Below are positions 15,138-24,457 of a stretch of DNA of 64,000 nt, one piece after another. Position numbers and translations under genes: made by a program. Source of the DNA: Miltoncostaea sp036826475 (lineage in GTDB: Bacteria > Actinomycetota > Thermoleophilia > Miltoncostaeales > Miltoncostaeaceae); NCBI GenBank assembly GCA_036826475.1, contig DAISWG010000015.1, positions 1 to 64,000 on the forward strand, in the 5' to 3' direction. Position 1 is the first letter of the stretch. Every line of letters begins with the position of its first letter. The notes beneath the pieces were generated by a model. It was not told the origin of the DNA and did no database searches. It was given only the letters and a program-made list of their open reading frames with translations.

Positions 15138-16214
15138 TCAGGCGATCGTGACGTCCTCCGCGAGGTAGACGTCCTGGATGGCGCGCAGCAGCCCCACGCC
15201 GTCCGCGAACGGCCGCTGGAACGCCTTCCGGCCGGAGATGAGGCCGGCGCCGCCCGCGCGCTTGTTGATCACGGCCGTGCGGACGGCCTCGCGCAGGTCG
15301 CTGTCGCCCGCCGACGCGCCGCCCGAGTTGATCAGCGGGATCCGGCCCATGTAGCAGTTGGCCACCTGGAACCGCGTCATGTCGATCGGGTGGTCGGTCA
15401 TCAGCTCGGTGTAGGCGCGCTTGTCGGTCTTGCCGAACTTCAGGTCCAGGAAGCCGGGGGCGCTCGTGTCCGGGAGCTTCTGCTTGATGATGTCGGCCTG
15501 GATGGTCACGCCCAGGTGGTTCGCCTGCCCGGTGAGGTCGGCGGCCGTGTGGTAATCCGGCCCGCCGTCCTTCGCGCTGAACGCCGGGTTGCGCGTGTAG
15601 CACCAGAGGACGGTGCCCATGCCATGCTCGTGCGCGGCGGCGAACGCGGCGGACACCTCCTGGATCTGCCGCTTCGACTCGGGCGACCCGAAGTAGATGG
15701 TGGCGCCGACGGCGACGCAGCCCATCTCCCGCGCCTGCTTCACCGACGCGAACATGATCTGGTCGTACGAGTTCGGGTACGACAGGAACTCGTTGTGGTT
15801 GATCTTGAGCATGAACGGGATCCGGTGCGCGTACCTGCGCGCGGCGATCCCGAGGACGCCCAGGGTCGTGGCCACGGCGTTGCACTCGGCCTCGATCGCG
15901 AGCTCGACGATCCTCACCGGGTCGAAGAAGTCCGGGTTCGGCGTGAACGACGCGACCGCGGAATGCTCGATCCCCTGATCGACCGGGAGGATCGAGACGT
16001 AGCCGGTGCCGCCGAGGCGGCCGTGATCGAACAGCGACTGCAGCGACCGCAGCACCGGCGTGGGGCGGTCGGACGCGGCCATGACGTCGTCGACCCACGT
16101 GGGGCCGGGGAGGGTCAGGCGCTCGGCCGGGATGGTCTGGCAGCGGTGGGTGAGCAGGTCCTCCGCCTCGTCGCCCAGGATCCCGTCCAGGGACGATCCG
16201 GTCGTGGTGGCCAT
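15138..16214 (-). CDS. fbaB: Fructose-bisphosphate aldolase class I (FbaB/DhnA type)
   Basis: A 358-residue Schiff-base aldolase that splits fructose 1,6-bisphosphate in glycolysis or makes it in gluconeogenesis. Typical DhnA-family stretches are ILPVDQGIEHS, IPFMLKINHNEFLSYPN, VAVGATIYFGSPESKRQI, ADIIKQKLP with the likely catalytic Lys, and GRIPLINSGGASAGDSD for phosphate binding. A GAGAAGGAGC ribosome site precedes the ATG, with a TAGTCT hexamer about 40 nt upstream on the minus strand. The length is normal for the longer FbaB form. Confidence 0.88.
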   Translation of the reverse strand: MATTTGSSLDGILGDEAEDLLTHRCQTIPAERLTLPGPTWVDDVMAASDRPTPVLRSLQSLFDHGRLGGTGYVSILPVDQGIEHSAVASFTPNPDFFDPVRIVELAIEAECNAVATTLGVLGIAARRYAHRIPFMLKINHNEFLSYPNSYDQIMFASVKQAREMGCVAVGATIYFGSPESKRQIQEVSAAFAAAHEHGMGTVLWCYTRNPAFSAKDGGPDYHTAADLTGQANHLGVTIQADIIKQKLPDTSAPGFLDLKFGKTDKRAYTELMTDHPIDMTRFQVANCYMGRIPLINSGGASAGDSDLREAVRTAVINKRAGGAGLISGRKAFQRPFADGVGLLRAIQDVYLAEDVTIA

Positions 16215-16284
16215 CGGCTCCTTCTCCTCACGTCGATTGGCGCGGCGGCTGCCCCAAGACTACCCGGGGCCCCGGGGAACGGGC

Positions 16285-17541
16285 TCAGGCGATGCCGCGC
16301 AGGCGCTCCGCCTCGGCCACCCGGGCCACCGCGACCCGGTGGGCGGCCTCGCGGAGCGTGCAGCCGTCCGCGCCCGCCCGCGCGCGTGTCTGGGCGTGCG
16401 CGCCGGTGAGCCGCCGCGTCAGCTCCTCGTCGACCCGGCGCCGGTCCCACTGGACGTTCTGGAGGTTCTGCACCCACTCCAGGTAGCTCACGACCACCCC
16501 GCCGGCGTTGGCGAGCACGTCCGGCACCACGGTGACGCCCATGTCCTCCAGGACCGCGTCGGCGCCGGGGGTGAGCGGCGTGTTGGCCCCCTCCACCACC
16601 ATCCGGGCCTGCACCGCCGCCGCGTTGCCCGCGTGCAGCACGCCGCCGACGGCGGCTGGCACCAGGACGTCGCAGTCGCAGGCGAGCAGCTCGGCGTTGG
16701 TGATGCGCTCCACGTCCATCCCCTCGTGGCCCACCTCGCCCGACCGGGCCCGGCGCACCAGCTCGTCGACGTCGAGGCCGGCCGGGTGGTGGACGGCGCC
16801 CCCCACGTCGCCCACCGCGACGACCACGCAGCCCATCCGGTGGAAGGCGGCGGCCGCATGGCTCCCCACGTTGCCGAAGCCCTGGATCGCCACCCGCGCG
16901 CCCTCCACGCGCATCCGCGCGTCGCGCAGCGCCTCGCGCGCGACGAGCGCCACCCCCTCGCCGGTGGCCTCCACACGGCCGACGGTGCCGCCCACCTCCA
17001 CGGGCTTGCCGGTGACGACGGCGGGCGTGTGGCCGTGCAGGCGGCCGTACTCGTCCATCAGCCACGCCATCTCGGGCGGCCCGGTGCCCATGTCCGGGGC
17101 CATCACGTCCCGCATGGGTCCGAGCACCTTGTCGATCCGCGACATCAGCACCCGCGTGGCGCGCTGGCGCTCGGCCGGGGAGAGCCCCTTCGGCTCCACG
17201 TCCAGCCCGCCCTTCGCGCCGCCGAACGGCAGCCCCACCAGGGCGGTCTTCCACGTCATCGCCGCCGCCAGCGCGCGGACGCCGTCCAGGTCGACCTCGG
17301 GGTGGTACCGCAGCCCGCCCTTGTAGGGGCCGCGCGCGCCGTTGTGCTGCACCCGGTACGCCGTCTGGACGCGCAGCGTGCCGTCGTCCATCCGGAACGG
17401 CACCTGCACCGTGATCTCCCGGTGCGACGAGGCCAGGATGCGGCGGACCTCGTCGTCGAGCGCCAGCGCGTCGGCCGCCGCCTCATAGGCCGCGCGGACG
17501 GTCTCGAGCTCGGTGGCGTCGGCCTGGGTGACGGTGGTCAT
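16285..17541 (-). CDS. gdhA: NAD(P)-dependent glutamate dehydrogenase
   Basis: A 418-residue hexameric-type Glu/Leu/Phe/Val dehydrogenase that interconverts glutamate with 2-oxoglutarate and ammonia. The substrate domain has GGLRYHPEVDLDGVRALAAAMTWK and the catalytic Lys in LPFGGAKGGL. The Asp of MRDVMAPDMGT and the nucleotide loop VAIQGFGNVGSHAA follow, then ANTPLTPGAD and NAGGVVVSYLEWVQN. The ATG at 17541 has AGGAGC just upstream; an earlier in-frame start would add only a non-conserved stretch. Cofactor preference is not certain from sequence. It is transcribed divergently from ccdA. Confidence 0.9.
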   Translation of the reverse strand: MTTVTQADATELETVRAAYEAAADALALDDEVRRILASSHREITVQVPFRMDDGTLRVQTAYRVQHNGARGPYKGGLRYHPEVDLDGVRALAAAMTWKTALVGLPFGGAKGGLDVEPKGLSPAERQRATRVLMSRIDKVLGPMRDVMAPDMGTGPPEMAWLMDEYGRLHGHTPAVVTGKPVEVGGTVGRVEATGEGVALVAREALRDARMRVEGARVAIQGFGNVGSHAAAAFHRMGCVVVAVGDVGGAVHHPAGLDVDELVRRARSGEVGHEGMDVERITNAELLACDCDVLVPAAVGGVLHAGNAAAVQARMVVEGANTPLTPGADAVLEDMGVTVVPDVLANAGGVVVSYLEWVQNLQNVQWDRRRVDEELTRRLTGAHAQTRARAGADGCTLREAAHRVAVARVAEAERLRGIA

Positions 17542-17581
17542 CACGCTCCTGGTGGGAACCGGCCGGAGCGTCGCATACCGG

Positions 17582-17587
17582 TACCAT
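17582..17587 (+). promoter_or_regulatory. Putative -10 of ccdA
   Basis: TACCAT ends 6 nt before GTG 17594; no ribosome binding site; probably leaderless and decisive for the start. Confidence 0.5.
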
Positions 17588-17593
17588 CGGCGC

Positions 17594-18307
17594 GTGGAGG
17601 ACATCTCGGCCCTGAGCTACCCGGTCGCGTTCGCCGCGGGGTTCGTCTCGTTCATCTCGCCGTGCGTCCTCGCGGTGGTCCCCGGCTACCTCACCTTCAT
17701 CTCGGGCGTCTCCTTCGACGAGCTCGGCGCCCGGACGAAGGACGTGCTGGCCCCCACGCTGGCCTTCGTCCTCGGCTTCTCGCTGATGTTCACGGCGTAC
17801 GGCGCGAGCGCCGGCCTGATCGGCTACTCGTTCACCCAGAACCAGGACACCCTGAACCTGGTCGCCGGGATCATCCTGATCGTCACCGGCGTCGCGATGG
17901 TGGCGCTGCCGCAGCTCGGCCTGTTCCAGACCGAGCGCATGCCCCACGTCCGCCGCCCGACCACCCTGGTGGGCGCGAGCCTGGTGGGGGCGGCGTTCGC
18001 CGTGGGCTGGACGCCCTGCATCGGCCCGATCCTGGGCAGCATCCTCACCTACGCCGCGCCCACCGGCTCGCCCGGTGTCGGCGCGACCCTGCTGTTCACC
18101 TACTCCCTGGGCCTCGGGATCCCGTTCCTGCTCGCCGGGCTGTTCGTGACCCAGTCGATGGCCGCGTTCCGGTGGCTGCGGGACCGGTGGCGCATCGTGA
18201 ACGTGATGGCGGCGACCATCTTCGTGCTGATCGGCGTGCTCGTCGCCACCGGCCGCTTCGAGGTGATCACCCAGCGCCTCTCCGGGGTGGGGTTCGGCGG
18301 CCTGTGA
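17594..18307 (+). CDS. ccdA: Cytochrome c biogenesis thiol-reduction protein CcdA
   Basis: A 237-residue polytopic protein of the DsbD/CcdA family, which carries reducing equivalents across the membrane to keep apocytochrome c thiols reduced. The two redox Cys are in the characteristic FISPCVLAVVPGYL (first helix) and GWTPCIGPILG (fourth helix). Six transmembrane segments are visible. It could serve the QcrC heme c protein at 1.8 kb. Its stop overlaps the wecB-like gene as GTGA, although the two functions seem unrelated. Confidence 0.9.
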   Translation: MEDISALSYPVAFAAGFVSFISPCVLAVVPGYLTFISGVSFDELGARTKDVLAPTLAFVLGFSLMFTAYGASAGLIGYSFTQNQDTLNLVAGIILIVTGVAMVALPQLGLFQTERMPHVRRPTTLVGASLVGAAFAVGWTPCIGPILGSILTYAAPTGSPGVGATLLFTYSLGLGIPFLLAGLFVTQSMAAFRWLRDRWRIVNVMAATIFVLIGVLVATGRFEVITQRLSGVGFGGL

Positions 18308-19371
18308 AGGTGGTGTCCATCGTGGGGAACCGCCCCCAGTTCGTGAAGGCGGCCCCCCTGAGCAGGGCCCTGCGCGCCCGCGTCGACGAGGTGCTGGTCC
18401 ACTCGGGGCAGCACTACGACCCGGAGCTGGCCGACCTGTTCTTCGACGAGTTGGGGGTGCCCCGGCCGGACCACGCCCTGGAGGTGGGGTCGGGGACCCC
18501 GGTCGCGCAGACCGCGCTGATGCTCCAGCGCCTGGAGCCGCTGCTGGTGGTCGAGGCGCCGGACATGGTCCTGGTCTACGGCGACACCACCACCACCCTG
18601 GCGGGCGCGCTGGCCGCGGCGAAGCTGGGGCTGCCGCTCGGGCACGTGGAGGCCGGGCTTCGGTCGTTCGACATGACGATGCCCGAGGAGCAGAACCGCG
18701 TCGTCGCCGACCACCTGTCCGGCCTGCTGCTCTGCCCCACCGACGTCGCGGTGGCGAACCTCGCGCGCGAGGGGATCACGGACGGCGTGCACCAGGTGGG
18801 CGACGTGATGCTGGACGCCAGCCGCATGTTCGCCCCCGCCGCGGCCGCGCGGCCGGGGCCGGCGGCGCTGGGGCTGGACGCCGGCGGCTATCTGCTCATC
18901 ACCGTCCACCGGGCCGCGGCGACCGACACGCCGGAGGCCCTCGACGCGCTCGTGGCCGTGCTCGAGGCGATCGACGAGCCCGCCGTGTTCCCGGTGCACC
19001 CGCGAACCCGCCACCGCCTGCAGTCCGACGGCCGCTGGGCCCGCCTCGAGGGGCATCCGTCGCTGCGCCTGCAGCCGCCCGTGGGCTACCTCGACTTCAC
19101 GGCCCTGCTGCTCGGCGCGCGCGCGGTGGTCACCGACTCGGGCGGCGTCCAGAAGGAGGCCTACTTCCACGGCGTGCCGTGCGTCACCCTGCGCGACACC
19201 ACGGAGTGGGTCGAGACCGTGCAGGGCGGGTTCAACACGCTCACGGGGATGGACCCGGCGCGGGTGCGGGCCGCGCTGTCTCGCATCGCGATGCCGGCCG
19301 AGCGTCCGCCGTTCTACGGCGACGGGACGGCGGCCGAGCAGATCGCCGATGCCGTGGCGGCCGCGGGCTGA
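18304..19371 (+). CDS. wecB: UDP-N-acetylglucosamine 2-epimerase family (WecB/WbpI-like)
   Basis: A 355-residue GT-B-fold non-hydrolysing 2-epimerase. VVSIVGNRPQFVKAAPL, VHSGQHYDPELADLFFDELGV, HVEAGLRSFDMTMPEEQNR and VTDSGGVQKEAYFHGVPCVTLRDTTEW are hallmark regions with the substrate-binding Arg, His and Glu residues. The default substrate is UDP-GlcNAc. Because WbpA-, WbpB- and WbpD-like genes follow 3 kb later, the homologous WbpI activity on a diacetylated uronic acid is an alternative. GTG start coupled to ccdA. Confidence 0.85.
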   Translation: MKVVSIVGNRPQFVKAAPLSRALRARVDEVLVHSGQHYDPELADLFFDELGVPRPDHALEVGSGTPVAQTALMLQRLEPLLVVEAPDMVLVYGDTTTTLAGALAAAKLGLPLGHVEAGLRSFDMTMPEEQNRVVADHLSGLLLCPTDVAVANLAREGITDGVHQVGDVMLDASRMFAPAAAARPGPAALGLDAGGYLLITVHRAAATDTPEALDALVAVLEAIDEPAVFPVHPRTRHRLQSDGRWARLEGHPSLRLQPPVGYLDFTALLLGARAVVTDSGGVQKEAYFHGVPCVTLRDTTEWVETVQGGFNTLTGMDPARVRAALSRIAMPAERPPFYGDGTAAEQIADAVAAAG

Positions 19372-19493
19372 CACGTGGTGTGTTGCACCCTTCACACGGC
19401 ACGCGATTCTGGACCTTCGGCCAGTGCGGCGATGCCCGTCCCTCCCGGTAGGATCTGCGGACCCTTGACCCGCGCACCGGTGGTCCTCGATTC

Positions 19494-21437
19494 ATGAGCT
19501 TCTCGACCTGTAGGCCCCACCGCGTCGCCGCGTGGACCGCAGCCAGCGCCGTCGCCGCGCTGGCGCTGGCGGGCGCCGCCGTCGCGGCGCCGACCGCTCC
19601 GACCGGCGTCTCGGTCTCACCGGGCGGACCCACGAACGCCGGCAGCGTGACGGTCAACTGGACGCCACCCGACAGCGGCGACGCCGTGAGCTACGTCGGG
19701 GGGTTCGTTCAGGACCCGGCTTCCGATCCCGCGGGCTCGAACCTCACCCCGGGAACCGTCAGCGCCCCCGCCGCCGACGGCGTCTGGTACTTCAAGGTGG
19801 CAGGCGTCGGCCCCGGCGGGCCGGGCGACATCGGGCCATACGGCACCTCTGGCGGAACCGTCACGATCGACCGGACGCCGCCGAGCGTCGGCGGGGCGAG
19901 CCTGATCGGTACGCCCGGCGTCGACGGGTGGTACCCGGCGCTCCAGTTCACGTTCGCGCCCTGCACCGACAACGTGCAGGTCGCCGCCTGCACGGTCCCG
20001 TGGACCGGCGGACAGGGGTCCTTCCCGAACGCGACCGTGCAGGTGAAGGACACGGCCGGGAACTCCGTCGCCGCCGCCGTCCCGCCGTTCAAGTTCGATT
20101 CCGTCGACCCACCGCGGGCGGACCTCATCGCGCCGGGCACACTCGTCGCCGCGGAGCCGACCTTCCGGTGGTTCCCACGGTCGGTCGCCGCGACGCCGGA
20201 CGTCTCCGGCATCAACGAGTTCCAGGTCCAGTACCGCGTCAACAATGGCCAGGACAATCAGCCATGGGTGGTGCTCGCGAAGGTGCCCGGCGGGGACGCC
20301 GGCCTCACCGAGCGTTCGGCCCAGCGCGGTACCGGTCTCGCTCCCAACGAGACCCCGCCACCGCTGCCCGAGAACACCGAGATCGAGTGGCGCGTCCGGA
20401 GCCAGGACCGAGCCGGCAACTTCATCGGGAGTCTCGTCCGCGCGTTCACGATCGACCCGACGATCCCGCCGGCCCCGTCGATCACCGGTGGGCCAGTCGG
20501 CCCCACGCGGAACACCACCCCGACCTTCAGCTGGAGCGGCGGCGGCGACTCGTTCAAGTGGCAGGTCGTGCCGGCCGGCTCCCAGAACCCTCTGCGCTCG
20601 GGCACCACCTCCGCCAAGGAGATCCAGGTCGGCACGCTCAACGATGGCGCCTACACCTTCCGGCTGACCCAGTTCACCGCCGCCGGCGGCGAGAGCGCCG
20701 AGGCCCTCCAGTCCTTCGTCGTGGACACGACACCGCCGAGCGCACCCGTCATCCTCACACGACCCACGTTCCCATCGTTGAGTGACGCGATCTTCACGTG
20801 GAGCACCGAGCCCGGCGCGTACTCCCGCTGGAGCGTGGCCGACCAGAACGGCGGGGCCGTCGTGTCACCGACCGACACGCCGGTCACGTCGGCGACGCTG
20901 CCGCTGCTGGCGGAGAACGCCTACTCGTTCGGCGTCCAGCAGATCGACGCGGCGGGCAACGTCTCGCCGGCGACCGTGGAGCCGTTCACGGTCATCGCCC
21001 CGCTCGTGGCCCCGTCGCCCAGCGCCAACATCGTGACGCTGCTGCCGAAGCAGAACGCCCGCCGCCTGCAGCCGAAGGCCGGAAAGACGCTCTTCAGCCG
21101 CACGCCGGTGCTGCGCTGGACCCGCGGCCCGAAGGGCACCAAGCTCTTCAACCTGCAGATCTTCCGCGTCTCGGTCGGCAAGAACGCGCGGACGCCGAAG
21201 GTCACCAAGATCCTCTCCGTCTTCCCCAAGGCGACGGCGTACCGGGTGCCAAAGTCCAAGACGCGGCCGAGGACCTGCTACGTGTGGCGCGTCTGGCCGT
21301 ACACCGGGCGGGAGTTCACCCCGAAGCCCCTCGGGGTCAGCAACTACTGCATCGCCAGCCAGAAGGTGCTGACGAAGAAGGCATCCCTGGTGGCGAAGCG
21401 GAAGGCCGCGAAGGTGGCCGCCCGCTCCCGCCGGTAG
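19494..21437 (+). CDS. Secreted repeat protein with fibronectin III/Ig-like domains
   Basis: A 647-residue exported protein. A signal peptide of about 31 residues (AAWTAASAVAALALAGAAVAAP) precedes several beta-sandwich modules marked by recurring TPPS and DTTPPSAP boundaries (near residues 130, 200, 325 and 415). The last 140 residues are Lys/Arg-rich, ending in a basic tail (KKASLVAKRKAAKVAARSRR) that could bind anionic wall polymers. No enzymatic motif. Probably an envelope or adhesion protein. A TAGGAT hexamer at 19449-19454 is a likely -10 with a short leader. It sits between nucleotide-sugar genes. Confidence 0.7.
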   Translation: MSFSTCRPHRVAAWTAASAVAALALAGAAVAAPTAPTGVSVSPGGPTNAGSVTVNWTPPDSGDAVSYVGGFVQDPASDPAGSNLTPGTVSAPAADGVWYFKVAGVGPGGPGDIGPYGTSGGTVTIDRTPPSVGGASLIGTPGVDGWYPALQFTFAPCTDNVQVAACTVPWTGGQGSFPNATVQVKDTAGNSVAAAVPPFKFDSVDPPRADLIAPGTLVAAEPTFRWFPRSVAATPDVSGINEFQVQYRVNNGQDNQPWVVLAKVPGGDAGLTERSAQRGTGLAPNETPPPLPENTEIEWRVRSQDRAGNFIGSLVRAFTIDPTIPPAPSITGGPVGPTRNTTPTFSWSGGGDSFKWQVVPAGSQNPLRSGTTSAKEIQVGTLNDGAYTFRLTQFTAAGGESAEALQSFVVDTTPPSAPVILTRPTFPSLSDAIFTWSTEPGAYSRWSVADQNGGAVVSPTDTPVTSATLPLLAENAYSFGVQQIDAAGNVSPATVEPFTVIAPLVAPSPSANIVTLLPKQNARRLQPKAGKTLFSRTPVLRWTRGPKGTKLFNLQIFRVSVGKNARTPKVTKILSVFPKATAYRVPKSKTRPRTCYVWRVWPYTGREFTPKPLGVSNYCIASQKVLTKKASLVAKRKAAKVAARSRR

Positions 21438-21455
21438 CGGCGCCCAGGGGCCCCG

Positions 21456-22067
21456 TCAGATCCCGAGGTCGAACGGGCTGGGCTCCAGGGCCCGGCCCCG
21501 CCGGTCCCCGGGCCGGGGCGTCTCGTAGACCTGGGCGGCGCCGAGCCGCGGGCTGAGGGCATCCGGCTTCACCATCACGTACAGACGCGTCTCGCGTGCG
21601 CGCTCGGCCGCCTGCCAGCGGCGCGACTCCACCCAGTCGACCGCTCCGTGGGCGGCGAGGAGCCCCACGATCAGGCCGGCGATGATGCCCGCACCGTCCG
21701 TGAAGCGCTCGAACAGCAGTAGCAGCACGATGCCGGTGAGGACCACGCCGGAGAGCTTGGTGCGCCGCTCCCGCGAGACCGCCAGCGTCTCGTGCACGGA
21801 CGCGCGCGGCGGTGGCGCGGCCCGCTCCAGCAGACGTTGCACGCGGCGGGACATGCCGACGGCGCTCACGAGGAAGGTCGGGATGGCCGCGGCGGCGGCG
21901 GCGAGTGCCGTGACGCCCGCGCGCACCGGCTCGTCGACCAGCCAGCTGCACACCCAGAACACGGCGACGACCACCGCGGTGGCCACGCAGAACTGGCCGC
22001 GCCAGCGCTGCTCGTCGGCGACACGGACGAGGCGTGGAAGCCCCGCGAGCAGCGTCTCCGGTCGCAA
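21456..22067 (-). CDS. Four-helix membrane protein of unknown function
   Basis: 203 residues with two pairs of predicted transmembrane helices: FCVATAVVVAVFWVCSWLV with AGVTALAAAAAAIPTFLVSAV, and LSGVVLTGIVLLLLFERF with GAGIIAGLIVGLLAAHGAVDWV. A charged loop of about 40 residues lies between the pairs, and a soluble C-terminal tail of about 50 residues follows. It starts with TTG preceded by AAGGA. No family recognised. It is divergent from the wbpA-like gene. Confidence 0.6.
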   Translation of the reverse strand: MRPETLLAGLPRLVRVADEQRWRGQFCVATAVVVAVFWVCSWLVDEPVRAGVTALAAAAAAIPTFLVSAVGMSRRVQRLLERAAPPPRASVHETLAVSRERRTKLSGVVLTGIVLLLLFERFTDGAGIIAGLIVGLLAAHGAVDWVESRRWQAAERARETRLYVMVKPDALSPRLGAAQVYETPRPGDRRGRALEPSPFDLGI

Positions 22068-22100
22068 CCGCCCCGTCCTTTCGATCGCGGGCCCCGGCCA

Positions 22101-22110
22101 CTAGAGTAGT
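22101..22110. promoter_or_regulatory. Overlapping divergent -10 hexamers upstream of the wbpA-like gene
   Basis: CTAGAGTAGT holds TAGAGT on the plus strand (22102-22107) and TACTCT on the minus strand (22109-22104). A GTG at 22117 soon after opens a 17-codon reading frame that ends at 22170, before the dehydrogenase start. Confidence 0.35.
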
Positions 22111-22187
22111 CGGCCGGTGTCCCGCCCGCTCCCTCCCGACCCGGCGCCTCGCTCGCCCGCAGCCGCCTGAGCCCGAACGCGCCACAG

Positions 22188-23432
22188 GTGGGCGTGGTGG
22201 GACTCGGATACGTCGGTCTCCCCCTCGCCGTGACGTTCGCCGAGGCCGGTGTCCACGTCGTGGGCCTGGACGCGATCCAGGCCAAGGTCGACCGCATCAA
22301 CGCCGGCGACTCGTACATCGAGGACGTGCCCTCCGAGCGGCTCGCCCCGCTCGTCGGCGACGGCCGGGTCCGGGCGACCACGTCGTGGGACGAGATGCGT
22401 GCGGTCGACGCCATCCTGATCTGCCTGCCGACTCCGCTCACCGAGCATCGGGAGCCGGATCTGTCGGCGGTCCTCGGCGCCAGCGAATCGCTCGCGAGCC
22501 GGCTCCGCACCGGCCAGCTGGTGGTGCTGGAGAGCACCACGTACCCGGGGACGACCCGCGAGGAGGTCGCGCCGGTCCTCGAGCGCTCGGGGCTGCGCGC
22601 CGGGCGCGACTTCCACCTGGCCTTCTCGCCCGAGCGCGTCGATCCGGGCCGCACGGACTGGACCACGGCGACGACGCCGAAGGTGATCGGCGGGCTCACC
22701 CCCGAGTGCACCCGGCGCGCCATGGATCTGTACGGCATGGCGTGCGAGACGCTGGTGCCGGTCTCCGGCCCGGAGGTCGCCGAGCTCACGAAGCTGCTGG
22801 AGAACATCTTCCGCAGCGTCAACATCGCGCTCGTCAACGAGCTCGCCATGCTCTGCGACCGCATGGGCATCGACGTCTGGGACGTCATCGACGCCGCGGC
22901 GACCAAGCCCTTCGGGTTCATGGCCTTCCGCCCCGGCCCGGGCCTCGGCGGCCACTGCATCCCGATCGACCCCTTCTACCTCACCTGGAAGGCCCGCGAG
23001 TTCGACCTGCACACCGAGTTCATCGAGCTCGCCGGGAAGGTCAACTCGCAGATGCCCGAGTTCTGCGTCGCGAAGGTCGCGCGGGCGCTCAACAGCCGCC
23101 GCCTCGCGATGAACGGCAGCCGCGTGCTCGTGATCGGGGTGTCGTACAAGGCCGACGTGAACGACACCCGGGAGAGCCCGGCGCTGCGGATCATCAACCT
23201 GATGCGCGACGACGGGGCGCTGATCGAGTACCACGACCCCCACGTGCCCGACCTGCCGAAGCACGGCCTGCAGAGCCGGGATCTGGACGCCGCGCTCGAC
23301 CGGTGCGACGTCGCCGTCGTGGTCACCGCGCACTCCGAGGTCGACTGGGACGACGTCGCCACCAGGGCGCCGCTCGTCGTGGACCTGCGAAACGTCGTCC
23401 CGCAGCGGGACGGCAAGGTGTGGAGGCTCTGA
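22188..23432 (+). CDS. UDP-sugar 6-dehydrogenase (WbpA/WecC-like)
   Basis: A 414-residue NAD-dependent nucleotide-sugar dehydrogenase that oxidises the C6 of a UDP-HexNAc to a uronic acid. The Rossmann motif GVVGLGYVGLPLA starts the protein. The catalytic Cys is in GPGLGGHCIPIDPFYLTWKA, a form typical of UDP-GlcNAc dehydrogenases of the WbpA type, and AELTKLLENIFRSVNIALVNE and GVSYKADVNDTRESPAL are also conserved. The start is not secure: GTG 22188 sits directly on the Rossmann strand, and an upstream in-frame CTG would add about seven residues. The stop overlaps the next gene (TGATG). Confidence 0.87.
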   Translation: MGVVGLGYVGLPLAVTFAEAGVHVVGLDAIQAKVDRINAGDSYIEDVPSERLAPLVGDGRVRATTSWDEMRAVDAILICLPTPLTEHREPDLSAVLGASESLASRLRTGQLVVLESTTYPGTTREEVAPVLERSGLRAGRDFHLAFSPERVDPGRTDWTTATTPKVIGGLTPECTRRAMDLYGMACETLVPVSGPEVAELTKLLENIFRSVNIALVNELAMLCDRMGIDVWDVIDAAATKPFGFMAFRPGPGLGGHCIPIDPFYLTWKAREFDLHTEFIELAGKVNSQMPEFCVAKVARALNSRRLAMNGSRVLVIGVSYKADVNDTRESPALRIINLMRDDGALIEYHDPHVPDLPKHGLQSRDLDAALDRCDVAVVVTAHSEVDWDDVATRAPLVVDLRNVVPQRDGKVWRL

Positions 23433-24457
23433 TGGACGCGAGCACGGCGACGATCGGCGTCGTCGGGATGAACTACTGGGGGCCGAACCTCGCCCGCAAC
23501 TTCGACCGGCTCGACAGCTGCAACGTCACGTGGATCTGCGACCGCGACGAGGCGGTGCGCAACCGCCACCGCCCCGCATACCGCAACAGCCGCGTCACCC
23601 CCCGCCACGAGGACCCGCTGGGGGACCCGGACCTGGACGCGGGGGTGGTCGCGACGCCGGTGCCGACCCACGCGCCGCTCGCCCGCATGGCGCTGGAGGC
23701 CGGCAAGGACGCCTTCGTGGAGAAGCCCCTGGCGCTCACCGCCCGGGACGCCAACGAGCTGGCCGCCCTGGCGGACGCCCGCGGCCGGGTGCTGATGGTC
23801 GACCACCTGCTCGTGTACCACCCGGCGGTGCAGAAGCTGCACGACCTGATCCGGGACGGCGCGCTCGGGCAGGTCTTCTACATCTACGGCAACCGGCTGA
23901 ACCTGGGCATCGTGCGCCCCGACGAGAATGCCCTCTGGAGCCTCGGGCCCCACGACATCTCCGTGATGCTCCACCTGGTGGGGGAGCGGCCCGCCGAGGT
24001 CTCGGCCACCGGCGAGAGCTACCTGCAGCCGGGGGTCGAGGACGTGGTGTTCGGGCGCATCCGCTTCCCGTCGGGCATCCTCGGGCACCTGCATCTCAGC
24101 TGGCTCGACCCGCACAAGATGCGCCGCATGACGGTGATCGGGTCCGATCGGATGGTGGTGTTCGACGACATGGAGACCGAGCGCAAGGTGACCGTCTACG
24201 ACAAGGGGCCGATCCCCCACACCGAGAACTACGGCGAGTACATCCAGGTGCGCTCCGGCGACATCCACATCCCGAAGGTGCCGGGCACCGAGCCCCTCCG
24301 GGTCGTCTGCGAGCGGTTCGCGCAGGCCGTCCGCGACCGCGCGCCGACACCCTCGGACGGGTGGGCGGGCGCCACGGTCGTCGAGGTGCTGGAGGCGATG
24401 GGCGAGTCGCTGGCGCACGGCGGGCAGCCCGTCGCGCTGGCGGGGGCCGTGACGTGA
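23432..24457 (+). CDS. Gfo/Idh/MocA oxidoreductase (WbpB-like)
   Basis: A 341-residue NAD-dependent sugar oxidoreductase. The N-terminal Rossmann strand IGVVGMNYWGPNLARNF is followed by the conserved EKPLALT (EKP with catalytic Lys) and the substrate-domain motif SLGPHDISVMLHL. Its place between a WbpA-like dehydrogenase and a WbpD-like acetyltransferase suggests oxidation at C3 of UDP-GlcNAc-uronate, as WbpB does. The aminotransferase WbpE that would act next is not in the window. Coupled to both neighbours. Confidence 0.82.
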   Translation: MDASTATIGVVGMNYWGPNLARNFDRLDSCNVTWICDRDEAVRNRHRPAYRNSRVTPRHEDPLGDPDLDAGVVATPVPTHAPLARMALEAGKDAFVEKPLALTARDANELAALADARGRVLMVDHLLVYHPAVQKLHDLIRDGALGQVFYIYGNRLNLGIVRPDENALWSLGPHDISVMLHLVGERPAEVSATGESYLQPGVEDVVFGRIRFPSGILGHLHLSWLDPHKMRRMTVIGSDRMVVFDDMETERKVTVYDKGPIPHTENYGEYIQVRSGDIHIPKVPGTEPLRVVCERFAQAVRDRAPTPSDGWAGATVVEVLEAMGESLAHGGQPVALAGAVT

